Source of the DNA: Sphingomonas pokkalii
GTDB lineage: Bacteria; Pseudomonadota; Alphaproteobacteria; Sphingomonadales; Sphingomonadaceae
NCBI RefSeq assembly: GCF_003096275.1
Contig: NZ_QENQ01000001.1
Span: forward strand, 819,703 to 883,702
Reading direction: 5' to 3'
Length of the DNA stretch: 64,000 nt
Shown here: positions 1 to 7,358 of the stretch, piece after piece
How the letters are laid out: each line of letters starts with the position of its first letter
Position numbering within the stretch: position 1 is the first letter of the stretch
Notes under the pieces: model-generated
Told to the model about the DNA's origin: nothing
What the model saw: only the letters and a program-made list of their open reading frames with translations
Databases searched by the model: none
Made by a program: the position numbers and the translations under genes

Positions 1-2019
1 GTGCTGGGCGCGCGCTGGATCGAAGGGCTGCAATCGACCGGTACCGGATCGGTGGCCAAGCATCTCGTCTGCAACGACAGCGAGACGGCGCGCGATACGG
101 TGGACGCGCAGGTCGACGAGCGGACGCTGCGCGAAGTCTATCTGCTGCCCTTCGAGATGGCGGCGGCGGCCGGTTGCGCAGGCATGCTTGCCGCGTACAA
201 CAAGTTGAACGGCGCCTGGTGCTCCGAGCAGGCGCATGTCCTGACCGACATCGTCAAGGGGGAGTGGCGCTTTCCCTATCTGATCATGAGCGACTGGTTC
301 GGCACCCACTCGACCGAAGGGACGATCGCCGCCGGGCTCGACCTGGAAATGCCCGGGCCGGCCCGCTTCATGGGTCCGAAGATCGCTGCGGCGGTGACGG
401 CGGGCGCGGTATCGGCGGAGCGGGTGGCCGATGCGGCGGCACGGGTGGCGGCGACGGCGCGGCGGGTGACCGGCGCCAAGTCGAACCCGCTGCCGGCCGA
501 GGTGGCCGCCTTGATGCTGGAGGAAGCGGCGGCCGAGGGCTTCGTGCTGCTGCGCAACCAGGGCGGGATGCTGCCGCTTGCGCCGGACAGCGTGCGGCGG
601 ATCGCGGTGATCGGGCCGAACGCGGCCGCCCCCTGCTACCAGGGCGGCACCTTCGCCAAGATCGCGGTCGCGCCCGACACGCCGACGCCGATCGAGGCGA
701 TCCGTGCGCGCTATGGCGATGCCTGCGAGATCGTCTACGAACCCGGCGTCGATCCGCAGCCGCGCCTGCCCGCGATGCCGGTGCAGCCCGCGCGCGACCT
801 GGGCGATGGCTGCACGACGGGCATGACACTCGACTATTTCGCGACGACCGATTGCTCCGGCACGCCGCTGTCGAGCGAGACGCGGGCGACCAATTCGCTG
901 GTCTGGTTCGTCGGCGTCCACACCCAGGGGCGGTTCGACGCGCCCGGCTCGATCCGGGCGCGCGGGCGGTTCACGCCGGCGACCGACGGGGTGCATCGCT
1001 TCTATCTGGGCGGCACCGGCGTGGCGCGGATGCTGGTCGACGGGCGCGAGGTGCTGCGTGCCGGCCGCGAACTGGCGGCGGGCGACGTGATGGGCGTGCT
1101 CAAGGCCGGCGACGCGGACTCGGTGGAAGTGGCGCTGGCGGCGGGCCGCGAGGTGCTGGTGACGGTGGAGTTCCACTATGTCGGCGCGCGGGTGCAGGGG
1201 CTGTGGTACGGCATCCGCACGCCGGACAGCCCCGAGGCGATGCTGGCGCGGGCGGTGGAGGCGGCGCGTGCCGCCGACGCGGTGTTCCTGGTGATCGGGG
1301 AAACCTCCGACTCCAGCGTCGAGAGCAAGGACCGGCCCGATACCAGGCTGGCGCCCGAGCAGCTGCGGCTGATCGAGGCGGTGTGCGCCGCCAATCCGCG
1401 GACGGCGGCGATCGTCAATGTCGGCCATGCCTTCGACGCCGAATGGGGCGAGCGGGCGGCGGCGCTGCTGGTCGCCTGGTATCCCGGGCAGGGCTTCGCG
1501 CCGGCGCTGGCCAGCGTGCTCGCCGGCGATCGCGAGCCCGGCGGCCGGATGCCGGTATCGATCGCCCGCGCCGAGGCGGACTATTGCGGCTATGGGACGG
1601 TGCCCCAGGCCGATGGCCGGCTGGTCTATGGCGAGGGCACGAAGCTCGGCTATCGCGGGTTGATCGCCAACGGCACGCCGGCGCGATACCCGCTGGGCAG
1701 CGGCTTCGGCTATGCGCGGTTCGCATGGTCAGATGCTGCGGCGGGGGACGACGCGGTGACGGTGACCGTCACCAATGTGTCGGATCGTCCCGGCGCCGAG
1801 GTCGTCCAGGTTTATCGCGACGCGCCCGAATGCGCGCTGGTCGGTTTTGCCAAGGTGCGGTTGGCGCCGGGCGAGCAGCGTGTGGTGCGCGTACCGCTGG
1901 AGCCGCGCGCGCTTCGGATCTGGCAGGGCGCTGGCTGGCAGGAGATACGGGGCGCCGTGTCGCTGCGTGTCGCGGCCTCCGCCGAAGCTTCCGGGCTTGA
2001 GGTTACGGTTACCCGGTGA
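1..2019 (+). CDS. GH3 family beta-glucosidase, 5' end outside window
   Basis: The protein resembles glycoside hydrolase family 3, retaining beta-glucosidases that remove terminal sugars. The frame is open from base 1, so the N-terminus is missing; 672 residues are visible against roughly 750-850 usual for the family. A substrate-binding KHL motif lies at residues 20-22, and the nucleophile is probably Asp98 in IMSDWFG. A PA14-like carbohydrate-binding insertion occupies about residues 275-410, and a fibronectin-III-like C-terminal domain starts near residue 570. It is followed by a strong terminator and stands convergent to an MFS gene. It sits beside 3-keto-glycoside genes, so it may hydrolyse plant O-glucosides taken up by the same locus. 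The family call is firm; the substrate is inferred. Confidence 0.9.
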   Translation: MLGARWIEGLQSTGTGSVAKHLVCNDSETARDTVDAQVDERTLREVYLLPFEMAAAAGCAGMLAAYNKLNGAWCSEQAHVLTDIVKGEWRFPYLIMSDWFGTHSTEGTIAAGLDLEMPGPARFMGPKIAAAVTAGAVSAERVADAAARVAATARRVTGAKSNPLPAEVAALMLEEAAAEGFVLLRNQGGMLPLAPDSVRRIAVIGPNAAAPCYQGGTFAKIAVAPDTPTPIEAIRARYGDACEIVYEPGVDPQPRLPAMPVQPARDLGDGCTTGMTLDYFATTDCSGTPLSSETRATNSLVWFVGVHTQGRFDAPGSIRARGRFTPATDGVHRFYLGGTGVARMLVDGREVLRAGRELAAGDVMGVLKAGDADSVEVALAAGREVLVTVEFHYVGARVQGLWYGIRTPDSPEAMLARAVEAARAADAVFLVIGETSDSSVESKDRPDTRLAPEQLRLIEAVCAANPRTAAIVNVGHAFDAEWGERAAALLVAWYPGQGFAPALASVLAGDREPGGRMPVSIARAEADYCGYGTVPQADGRLVYGEGTKLGYRGLIANGTPARYPLGSGFGYARFAWSDAAAGDDAVTVTVTNVSDRPGAEVVQVYRDAPECALVGFAKVRLAPGEQRVVRVPLEPRALRIWQGAGWQEIRGAVSLRVAASAEASGLEVTVTR

Positions 2020-2043
2020 CGCTGACGCACGGGTTCAAGGAAG

Positions 2044-2074
2044 AGGGGAGCGGGCAACACGCTCCCCTTTTTTT
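2044..2074 (+). terminator. Rho-independent terminator after the GH3 gene
   Basis: A perfect 9-bp stem (AGGGGAGCG at 2044-2052 with CGCTCCCCT at 2060-2068) and a 7-nt loop are followed by a run of seven T. It lies 25 bases after the GH3 stop codon and before the convergent MFS gene. Confidence 0.9.
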
Positions 2075-2079
2075 GTGCG

Positions 2080-3291
2080 TCACGCCGTCGCCGCCCGCAG
2101 CGGCGCGCGGGTGCCAAGGCCGAATCCCAGCACCGCTGCGACGATCGCCACAAGTCCCAGCGCCAGGAACGCCCCCTGCATCGATCCCGCCGCGCCGGCG
2201 ACATTGCCCACGATGATCGGCGAGATCGCCTGACCGAGGAAGAAGGCGCTGGTCCACACCCCCATGCCCCGGCCGCGATGGGCGAAGCCGAATTTGCTCT
2301 GCGACCAGGCGATCAATGCCGGGATCGCCATGCCCGCGCCGGTCTGCTGGAAGGCCATCGACAGCTGCATCGCGGTCACCGAGCGGGCGAGGCCGATTCC
2401 GGCCAGGCCGATCCCCAGCATGCCGAGGAAGGCGGCGATCTGTACCGCATTGTTGAAGCGCGAGACGATGCGAAACAGGATTGAGCCGACGATGATGAAC
2501 AATGCCGGCACCACGGTGAGCGTGCTCACCTGCAGCGGATCGGTGACGCCAACCTCCTTCCAGGCGATGCTGCCGTTCACGATGAACACGTAATAGAGGA
2601 TCGAGGCGAACAGCGTCACCGCGCCCACCAGCACCGCCGCGCCGGCCGGGAAGGGGCCCGGCGCTTCGAGCGCGCGGGCGCCTTCCTGCGCAGCCACCTG
2701 CTCGCGCTTGGGCTCGAACAGGAAGAAGTACATGGACAGGAAGATCGGGAACGCGATCAGATAGACGAGGAAGCCGCCGTTCCAGCGCACCGCGGCGACG
2801 CTCGCGACCAGCACGAATACGCCGGGCTGCAGCGCCGGGCCGACGATGCCCTGCAGCATCAGCCAGTTGCGGCGGCTGCTATCGGCCCAATAGTCGGCGA
2901 TCAGCGTGTTGACGATGGTAAGGATGCCGGCTTCGCACACGCCCAGCGCCAGCCGGGTGGCGATGATCGAGTCTAGACTTTCAAGGAAGAAGGGCGCGGT
3001 GCCGGCAACGCCGTAGAAGAAGGTGCAGGCCAGCAGGATACGCCGGCGGCCGAAGCGATCGCACAGCAGGCCCGCGAAGGGCGCGAGCAGTGCGATGGCG
3101 TAGCCGGGCGCCGTGACCATCGCAGGCACCTTGATCGCGGCATTTGGATCGTCGTGGAAATGGCCGATGATCGCGGCGACTAGCGGGAACATGGCGATGA
3201 TTGCGAACACCGGCAGAAAACCTGCGATGATCATCGTGAAGCCTTGCGGCTTGAGCGTCAGGTCTTCCCAGAACGCGCGAATCGCTTTCAT
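2080..3291 (-). CDS. MFS transporter
   Basis: This is a 403-residue inner-membrane major facilitator with about 12 hydrophobic segments and the loop 2-3 motif A (DRFGRRR, near residues 78-84). Transporters of this type move sugars, organic acids or aromatic compounds by proton symport. The start lies downstream of a motif (3355-3368) that also precedes two other units of the glycoside locus, suggesting co-regulation. It probably imports a glycoside or an aglycone product, but the substrate cannot be read from sequence. Confidence 0.85.
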   Translation of the reverse strand: MKAIRAFWEDLTLKPQGFTMIIAGFLPVFAIIAMFPLVAAIIGHFHDDPNAAIKVPAMVTAPGYAIALLAPFAGLLCDRFGRRRILLACTFFYGVAGTAPFFLESLDSIIATRLALGVCEAGILTIVNTLIADYWADSSRRNWLMLQGIVGPALQPGVFVLVASVAAVRWNGGFLVYLIAFPIFLSMYFFLFEPKREQVAAQEGARALEAPGPFPAGAAVLVGAVTLFASILYYVFIVNGSIAWKEVGVTDPLQVSTLTVVPALFIIVGSILFRIVSRFNNAVQIAAFLGMLGIGLAGIGLARSVTAMQLSMAFQQTGAGMAIPALIAWSQSKFGFAHRGRGMGVWTSAFFLGQAISPIIVGNVAGAAGSMQGAFLALGLVAIVAAVLGFGLGTRAPLRAATA

Positions 3292-3354
3292 CCTCTCTCC
3301 AATCGTTCGTGCGCCGGTGTCCGTGCGCTTGCTTGTCCTTGCGGAATATCAAAA

Positions 3355-3368
3355 TAGAACGATAATTT
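3355..3368 (-). promoter_or_regulatory. Copy of the shared TAGAACRATNATTY motif
   Basis: TAGAACGATAATTT matches 11 of 14 positions of the copies at 5006-5019 and 7205-7218. It lies 64 bp upstream of the MFS start and overlaps a 17-bp palindrome. It is a candidate operator; the regulator is not in the window. Confidence 0.5.
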
Positions 3369-3380
3369 CAAAATGAAATT
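3364..3380. promoter_or_regulatory. 17-bp palindrome upstream of the MFS gene
   Basis: AATTTCA and TGAAATT are perfect inverted arms around a 3-bp AAA centre, in an AT-rich island within GC-rich DNA. The site lies about 73 bp upstream of the MFS start and is the right size for a dimeric repressor or activator. Confidence 0.45.
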
Positions 3381-3406
3381 TTGGGAGCAGGGGCTGGAAC
3401 GGACCC

Positions 3407-3440
3407 AAAAAAAGGGCGCCGCCGGCAAGCCGGGGCGCCC
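3407..3440 (-). terminator. Rho-independent terminator of the deglycosidase operon
   Basis: On the minus strand, GGGCGCC and GGCGCCC arms with an inner CCGGC/GCCGG stem are followed by seven T (A-run at 3407-3413 on the plus strand). It lies about 20 bases after the stop codon of the beta subunit gene at 3462. Confidence 0.85.
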
Positions 3441-3461
3441 GAGGAGGAGAAACGGCTGCGC

Positions 3462-3854
3462 TCAGGCGGCGAGCGCGAGTTCCTTGGTGTCGCGGGTGGT
3501 GGGGACGAAGGGAAGGTAGCTCACCCGCATCCGCACGGCGAAGCTGATCTTGTGCGCCCCGGGCGCGAGCCCGCCGGGCTTCAGCGCGATGATCCGCGCC
3601 TTCTCGCCGAAGTTCCAGCGGTCGTCATAGACGGTTTCCATCTCGTCCAGCGTGTAGGTCTTGCCGCGTACCGAGAAGCGGATGGCCTCGCGGGCGATCT
3701 CCTCGCCGTCGACGCTGACCTGGATGTCCTCGACCATCGAGAGCCCGAGCCCGCGATAATAAGGCAGCCGGCCCAGGAACGCGAAACCGATCGTCTCGCC
3801 GCCTTCGACGACGTTCTCGAACTGCTCGGTGCAGATCATCTTGTTGTCCATCAT
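3462..3854 (-). CDS. C-glycoside deglycosidase beta subunit-like protein (DUF6379)
   Basis: This 130-residue, beta-rich protein resembles the small beta subunit (DUF6379) of bacterial C-glycoside deglycosidases, known from puerarin (DgpB/DgpC) and carminate (CarB/CarC) degradation. In those enzymes it assembles with a TIM-barrel alpha subunit and helps form the active site that splits the C-C bond between a 3-keto sugar and its aromatic aglycone. The N-terminus is short (MMDNKMICTEQFENVV) with no signal peptide, so it is cytoplasmic. It starts 13 bases after the alpha subunit gene and ends at a terminator, so the two are surely co-transcribed. The pairing with the next gene is the strongest evidence. 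Cleavage of 3-keto O-glycosides is an alternative. Confidence 0.8.
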   Translation of the reverse strand: MMDNKMICTEQFENVVEGGETIGFAFLGRLPYYRGLGLSMVEDIQVSVDGEEIAREAIRFSVRGKTYTLDEMETVYDDRWNFGEKARIIALKPGGLAPGAHKISFAVRMRVSYLPFVPTTRDTKELALAA

Positions 3855-3867
3855 GGGAAGGCGCTCC

Positions 3868-4896
3868 TCAGGCTGCGATGGGGGTCTTGAGCGACGGCAC
3901 GGTGGCTTCGCCGAGCAACCGGGCGAGCATCACCTGCTGGCGGCGCACCTGTTCGACCGAATCCGGTTCCTCGAAGTCCTCGATCCAGCGATTGCCCTCA
4001 TATTCGGAGCAGATATAACCGGTGTAGCCGCCCTTCTGGAGCACCGCGACGATCTCGTCATAGGGGATCGACGGCTCCACATAGTCGGCGGTCATCTCGT
4101 AGAACTTGCCGTGGATGTTGTGGATGCGGTGCATGTAATCGAGCATCCGCTTGGGCTCGAACGCGGCATTGTGGCGCGTCACCTCGGCCATGGCGATCGC
4201 CGGGCCGGTGCCGCCCATCTGCTGGACGTTGAGGATCACGTACTCGGAGAGGACGCGGTCCTCATAGGCCTTCTCGATATAGTCGGCGATGTGCCTGGGC
4301 ACGCCGACGCGCAGGAACTTCTCCTTCCACACGCGCGGATAGGCAAAGAGGAACATGCCCATGTCCGGCAGGAAGCCGAGCGCGTCCGAGCCGGCCTTCT
4401 CGAAGGCCTCGGCATGGCGGATGATCCAGGGATGGTCGAAGTGCAGCGGCGCGTGCACCTCGATCAGGATCTTGATGTTCTTTTCCTCGGCATAGGGCGC
4501 CGCGGCGACCAGCACTTCCGGCGCGATCGAGACCAGCGCGCGGATATATTTCATGCCCAGGCGCGCGCCGAAGTCGATGTCGTTCTTCACGCTCGCGACC
4601 TGCTCGTCGAACGGCATTTCGCGGCCCTTGTAGCGCTTGTAATCGAGCATGAAGTCGTGGCTGACCGGCGTGGTGCCATAGGCCTGCATCAGCCGGTGCC
4701 ATTCGGCGACCGCCGCATCCTCCACGCCAACCTCGGGCCAGCCCCAGAAGGTCTGTTCGCCGATGATCTCGATGCCGTTGGCGCCGAGTTCGGCGCAGGT
4801 GCGCACGCAATCCTCCAGGGACATCTTCCCCTGGAACGTCTCGTTCTGGAAACTGTAGAGGCTGACGCCCCGCTTGATGCTGCTCATCGCATTCAC
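3868..4896 (-). CDS. C-glycoside deglycosidase alpha subunit-like TIM-barrel protein
   Basis: The 342-residue protein belongs to the sugar phosphate isomerase/epimerase (xylose isomerase-like) TIM-barrel family and opens with the VSLYSF strand typical of C-glycoside deglycosidase alpha subunits. Candidate divalent-metal ligands are Glu146 (ILIEVH), Asp178 (FLPDMG), His262 (NIHGKF) and Glu298 or Glu300 (CSEYEG); His148 could be the catalytic base. In the family, the alpha/beta complex removes the aglycone from 3-oxo-C-glycosides by beta-elimination. The start ATG is preceded by GAAGAGG; a second in-frame ATG three codons later is possible. The beta subunit follows at once, and a GMC 3-dehydrogenase lies 5.5 kb away. 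Which glycoside is cleaved is unknown. Confidence 0.8.
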   Translation of the reverse strand: MNAMSSIKRGVSLYSFQNETFQGKMSLEDCVRTCAELGANGIEIIGEQTFWGWPEVGVEDAAVAEWHRLMQAYGTTPVSHDFMLDYKRYKGREMPFDEQVASVKNDIDFGARLGMKYIRALVSIAPEVLVAAAPYAEEKNIKILIEVHAPLHFDHPWIIRHAEAFEKAGSDALGFLPDMGMFLFAYPRVWKEKFLRVGVPRHIADYIEKAYEDRVLSEYVILNVQQMGGTGPAIAMAEVTRHNAAFEPKRMLDYMHRIHNIHGKFYEMTADYVEPSIPYDEIVAVLQKGGYTGYICSEYEGNRWIEDFEEPDSVEQVRRQQVMLARLLGEATVPSLKTPIAA

Positions 4897-5005
4897 CTCT
4901 TCGAGCTCACGGTGGATTTCGGTGATGCGGGGGAGGTGGCGACACCCACAGCTGGGTCCGCGCCTTTCTTGAACCTCTCCCCTGGGGCGCTGTACGCCCT
5001 GATTG

Positions 5006-5019
5006 GAATGATTGTTCTA
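5006..5019 (-). promoter_or_regulatory. Copy of the shared TAGAACRATNATTY motif
   Basis: Read on the minus strand this is TAGAACAATCATTC, one base different from the copy at 7205-7218. It overlaps the stop codon of the GPH symporter and lies 110 bp upstream of the deglycosidase alpha subunit start, suggesting a separate promoter for that pair. Confidence 0.55.
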
Positions 5020-6354
5020 TATTTGCAGGGCGACGTCAACCCGTGCCGTGCGCGCGGGCCAGAACAGGATGCACAGCGCCTGCAGCGACAGGAGCAGCAG
5101 CGGCGCGCCATAATAGGCCCAGCGGATCGTCAGCACGGCTGCCGGGGTAACCGCGCCTGGCGCATAGGCCGCATAGGCGAGCGCATAGGCGATCGCGGCC
5201 GATCCCAGTGCCATGCCGATCTTGGTCGCGAGGCTGACGCCGGCCGAGAGCAGCCCCTCGTTGCGGCTGCCGAACCGGGCCTCATGATAATCGACCGACT
5301 CGGCGATCATCGTGAAGATCGCCGTGATGGTGATCGAGGTCGCCATCGACGCGGCGAGGTAGAGCGACAGGAAGGCGATCGGCGACGCTTCGGCAAAGGG
5401 CAGCAGCGCGAACAGCAGCAGCGAGAGCCCCAACGCGCCGAGCGAGCCGCCGCGAATGCCGGTCCGCGACAGGATCGGCGGGGCGACGAACGCCGCGAGC
5501 AGCAGCATGCCCGAGATTGCCGGCAGCATCACCGAGATCATCCAGGGCCGCTTGAGCACCTCGATCGCGAAAAAGGCGGTGACCGAAAGCATCGCGCCGA
5601 AGCGGACGAAATAGAGGAGCGTGAACAGGAAGCACACCCACCAGGCGCGGTTGCGCAGCATCTCGCCGATCGCGGTGGGGGCAGGCGCGGGGGCGGCATC
5701 GGCATCGCCGACATGGCGTTCGCGGCAGTTGCGGAACAGCGCGAGCATGGCGGCCAGTGCCAGCACGCCGAACAGCAGCGCGGTGAGCAGGAAGCCCTTG
5801 CGCTCGTTGCCGCCGCCCAGCAGGCCGACCAGCGGCATCGTGGCGGCGGTGCCGAGGATCACCGAGACGGAGGTGCCGATCGATCGCATCGAGCCGAGCT
5901 TGAGCCGCTGGTCGGTATCCGCGGTCATCATCGGCAGCAGCGCCGTGTACGGAATCGAGCCGAACGACATCAGCAGCCCGAGCAGGTTGAAGGTGACGAA
6001 GGCCCAGGCGAGCTGCGCGTTGACGCTGCCGGCCGGCACCAGGAAAATCGCCACGAACACCACCGCATAGGGCACGGAGGTGAAGAGGATATAGGGCCGG
6101 GCGCGGCCCCAGCGGCTGCGCGTGCGATCGAGCAGCACGCCCACGCCCAGATCGACGACGGCATCGAACAGCCGGGCAGTGAGGAAGATCGTGCCCACCG
6201 CGGCCGCGGGAAGCCGCAGCACCACCGTATAGTAATAGAGGAGGAAGGCCCCCACCATGTTGTAGGGAAGGCTGTAGCCGAAATCGCCGAACCCGTAGCT
6301 CAGCCGCTCGACCAGCCCCAGCCGCGGTTCGCGCGGGGGCGAGGCGACCAACAT
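5017..6354 (-). CDS. GPH-family sugar symporter (MFS)
   Basis: This is a 445-residue inner-membrane transporter of the glycoside-pentoside-hexuronide:cation symporter family (melibiose carrier type), with about 12 membrane segments, an early SYGFGDFGYSLPYN signature and the DRTRSRWGRARPYI loop. GPH proteins bring di- and oligosaccharides or glycosides into the cytoplasm with sodium or protons. A longer frame runs upstream to 6540, but the ATG at 6354 was chosen because it falls 8 bp after the upstream gene's stop and begins at the conserved N-terminus. It lies in a minus-strand run with two TIM-barrel genes and probably imports the glycoside or the 3-keto sugar. Confidence 0.88.
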   Translation of the reverse strand: MLVASPPREPRLGLVERLSYGFGDFGYSLPYNMVGAFLLYYYTVVLRLPAAAVGTIFLTARLFDAVVDLGVGVLLDRTRSRWGRARPYILFTSVPYAVVFVAIFLVPAGSVNAQLAWAFVTFNLLGLLMSFGSIPYTALLPMMTADTDQRLKLGSMRSIGTSVSVILGTAATMPLVGLLGGGNERKGFLLTALLFGVLALAAMLALFRNCRERHVGDADAAPAPAPTAIGEMLRNRAWWVCFLFTLLYFVRFGAMLSVTAFFAIEVLKRPWMISVMLPAISGMLLLAAFVAPPILSRTGIRGGSLGALGLSLLLFALLPFAEASPIAFLSLYLAASMATSITITAIFTMIAESVDYHEARFGSRNEGLLSAGVSLATKIGMALGSAAIAYALAYAAYAPGAVTPAAVLTIRWAYYGAPLLLLSLQALCILFWPARTARVDVALQI

Positions 6355-6361
6355 GGCGTCC

Positions 6362-7129
6362 TCAGAGCCCGAGTGCCGCGCGGGTCGCCGCCAGCGACTC
6401 GGCGGGGGGCAGGGTGGGGCGATATTCAAGCCCGATAGCGCCGGTGTAGCCGAGGTCGCGCAGCGTCTGCATCGCCTTGCCCCAGTCGATGGTGCCGGTG
6501 CCGGGCTCGTTGCGGCCGGGCATGTCGGCGACCTGGACATGGTGGACGAGATGGATGCGGCCGCGCAGCACCGCTTCCATGTCCTCGCCCATCACCTGGG
6601 AATGGTACACGTCGTAGAGCAGCCGCAGATGCGTACTGCCAACGGCCTCGATCAGGTCCAATCCCTTGGTCGTGGAGACCAGCCACATGCCGGGATGCTC
6701 GACCCGGTCGTTGAGCGGCTCTAGCACCAGCATCACGTCGGCGGCTTCGGCCAGCGCGGCGGCGCGCTTGAGGGCGGCCACGGCGGCGGCGAAATGTTCT
6801 CCTTCGCTCACGCCCTCGCGGGTGAAGCCGGAGGCGATGATCATCGGCGGCGAGCCAATCGTCCTGGCGGCGGCAAGGCTTTCCTCCACCGCCTGGGCGA
6901 ACTCGTCTTGCTGCGCCGGATCGACCAGGCTGCGGCGCGGATCGACACAGGCGCCGGTCAGCTTGCTGCCGGTCTCACGAAGCGCTGCGGCAACCGACTC
7001 CAGGTTCTTGTCGCGCCACAAGTGGAACTCGCCGGCCGAATAACCCGCCGCGGCCGCGGCCCGGATGCGATCACCCATATCGGCATGGGCTTCGGCAAAC
7101 ATCCATTCGATGCAAGGGGATAGAAGCAT
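6362..7129 (-). CDS. Sugar phosphate isomerase/epimerase-like TIM barrel (hydroxypyruvate isomerase type)
   Basis: The 255-residue protein is of the xylose isomerase-like TIM-barrel family, closest in look to hydroxypyruvate isomerases (LVLEPLNDR, LLYDVYHSQ, HVQVADMPGR, IGLEYRP). The two Glu, one Asp and one His of these motifs are the expected metal ligands. The ATG at 7129 has GAGAGG upstream; a GTG at 7153 would add eight residues. It is first of the minus-strand run and shares a divergent promoter region with the TonB receptor. In this setting it may isomerise or epimerise the released 3-keto sugar, but that is inference. Confidence 0.8.
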   Translation of the reverse strand: MLLSPCIEWMFAEAHADMGDRIRAAAAAGYSAGEFHLWRDKNLESVAAALRETGSKLTGACVDPRRSLVDPAQQDEFAQAVEESLAAARTIGSPPMIIASGFTREGVSEGEHFAAAVAALKRAAALAEAADVMLVLEPLNDRVEHPGMWLVSTTKGLDLIEAVGSTHLRLLYDVYHSQVMGEDMEAVLRGRIHLVHHVQVADMPGRNEPGTGTIDWGKAMQTLRDLGYTGAIGLEYRPTLPPAESLAATRAALGL

Positions 7130-7204
7130 GTCGTCCTCTCCGGATCGGCGCACCTTTGAGTGTGGGCTCGACCAAGCTGCCGCAGGATGGCGGCATTTCA
7201 GTAT

Positions 7205-7218
7205 TAGAACAATGATTC
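7205..7218 (+). promoter_or_regulatory. Copy of the shared TAGAACRATNATTY motif in a divergent promoter
   Basis: TAGAACAATGATTC lies between the divergent TIM-barrel gene (start 7129) and TonB receptor gene (start 7359), so it could control both. It also has imperfect AGAA...TTCT symmetry. A weaker partial copy begins at 7303. Confidence 0.55.
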
Positions 7219-7358
7219 TTTTTGATCGTTGTCAATGCTAATTTCTGGAATTGCGAACGGCCATTCGAATCCGCTTGACAACGACCAGCAGACGCGATTT
7301 TTTAGAACGCATATTTTACTTCAGGTGGCACAAAGCCATCGAGAGCGGGAGAGAGATC

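Noticed and set aside
3829..6438. Very long plus-strand open frame (869 residues)
   Set aside because: It lies opposite the deglycosidase alpha and symporter genes, and its translation is low-complexity, rich in His, Arg and Gln. It is a GC-bias shadow.
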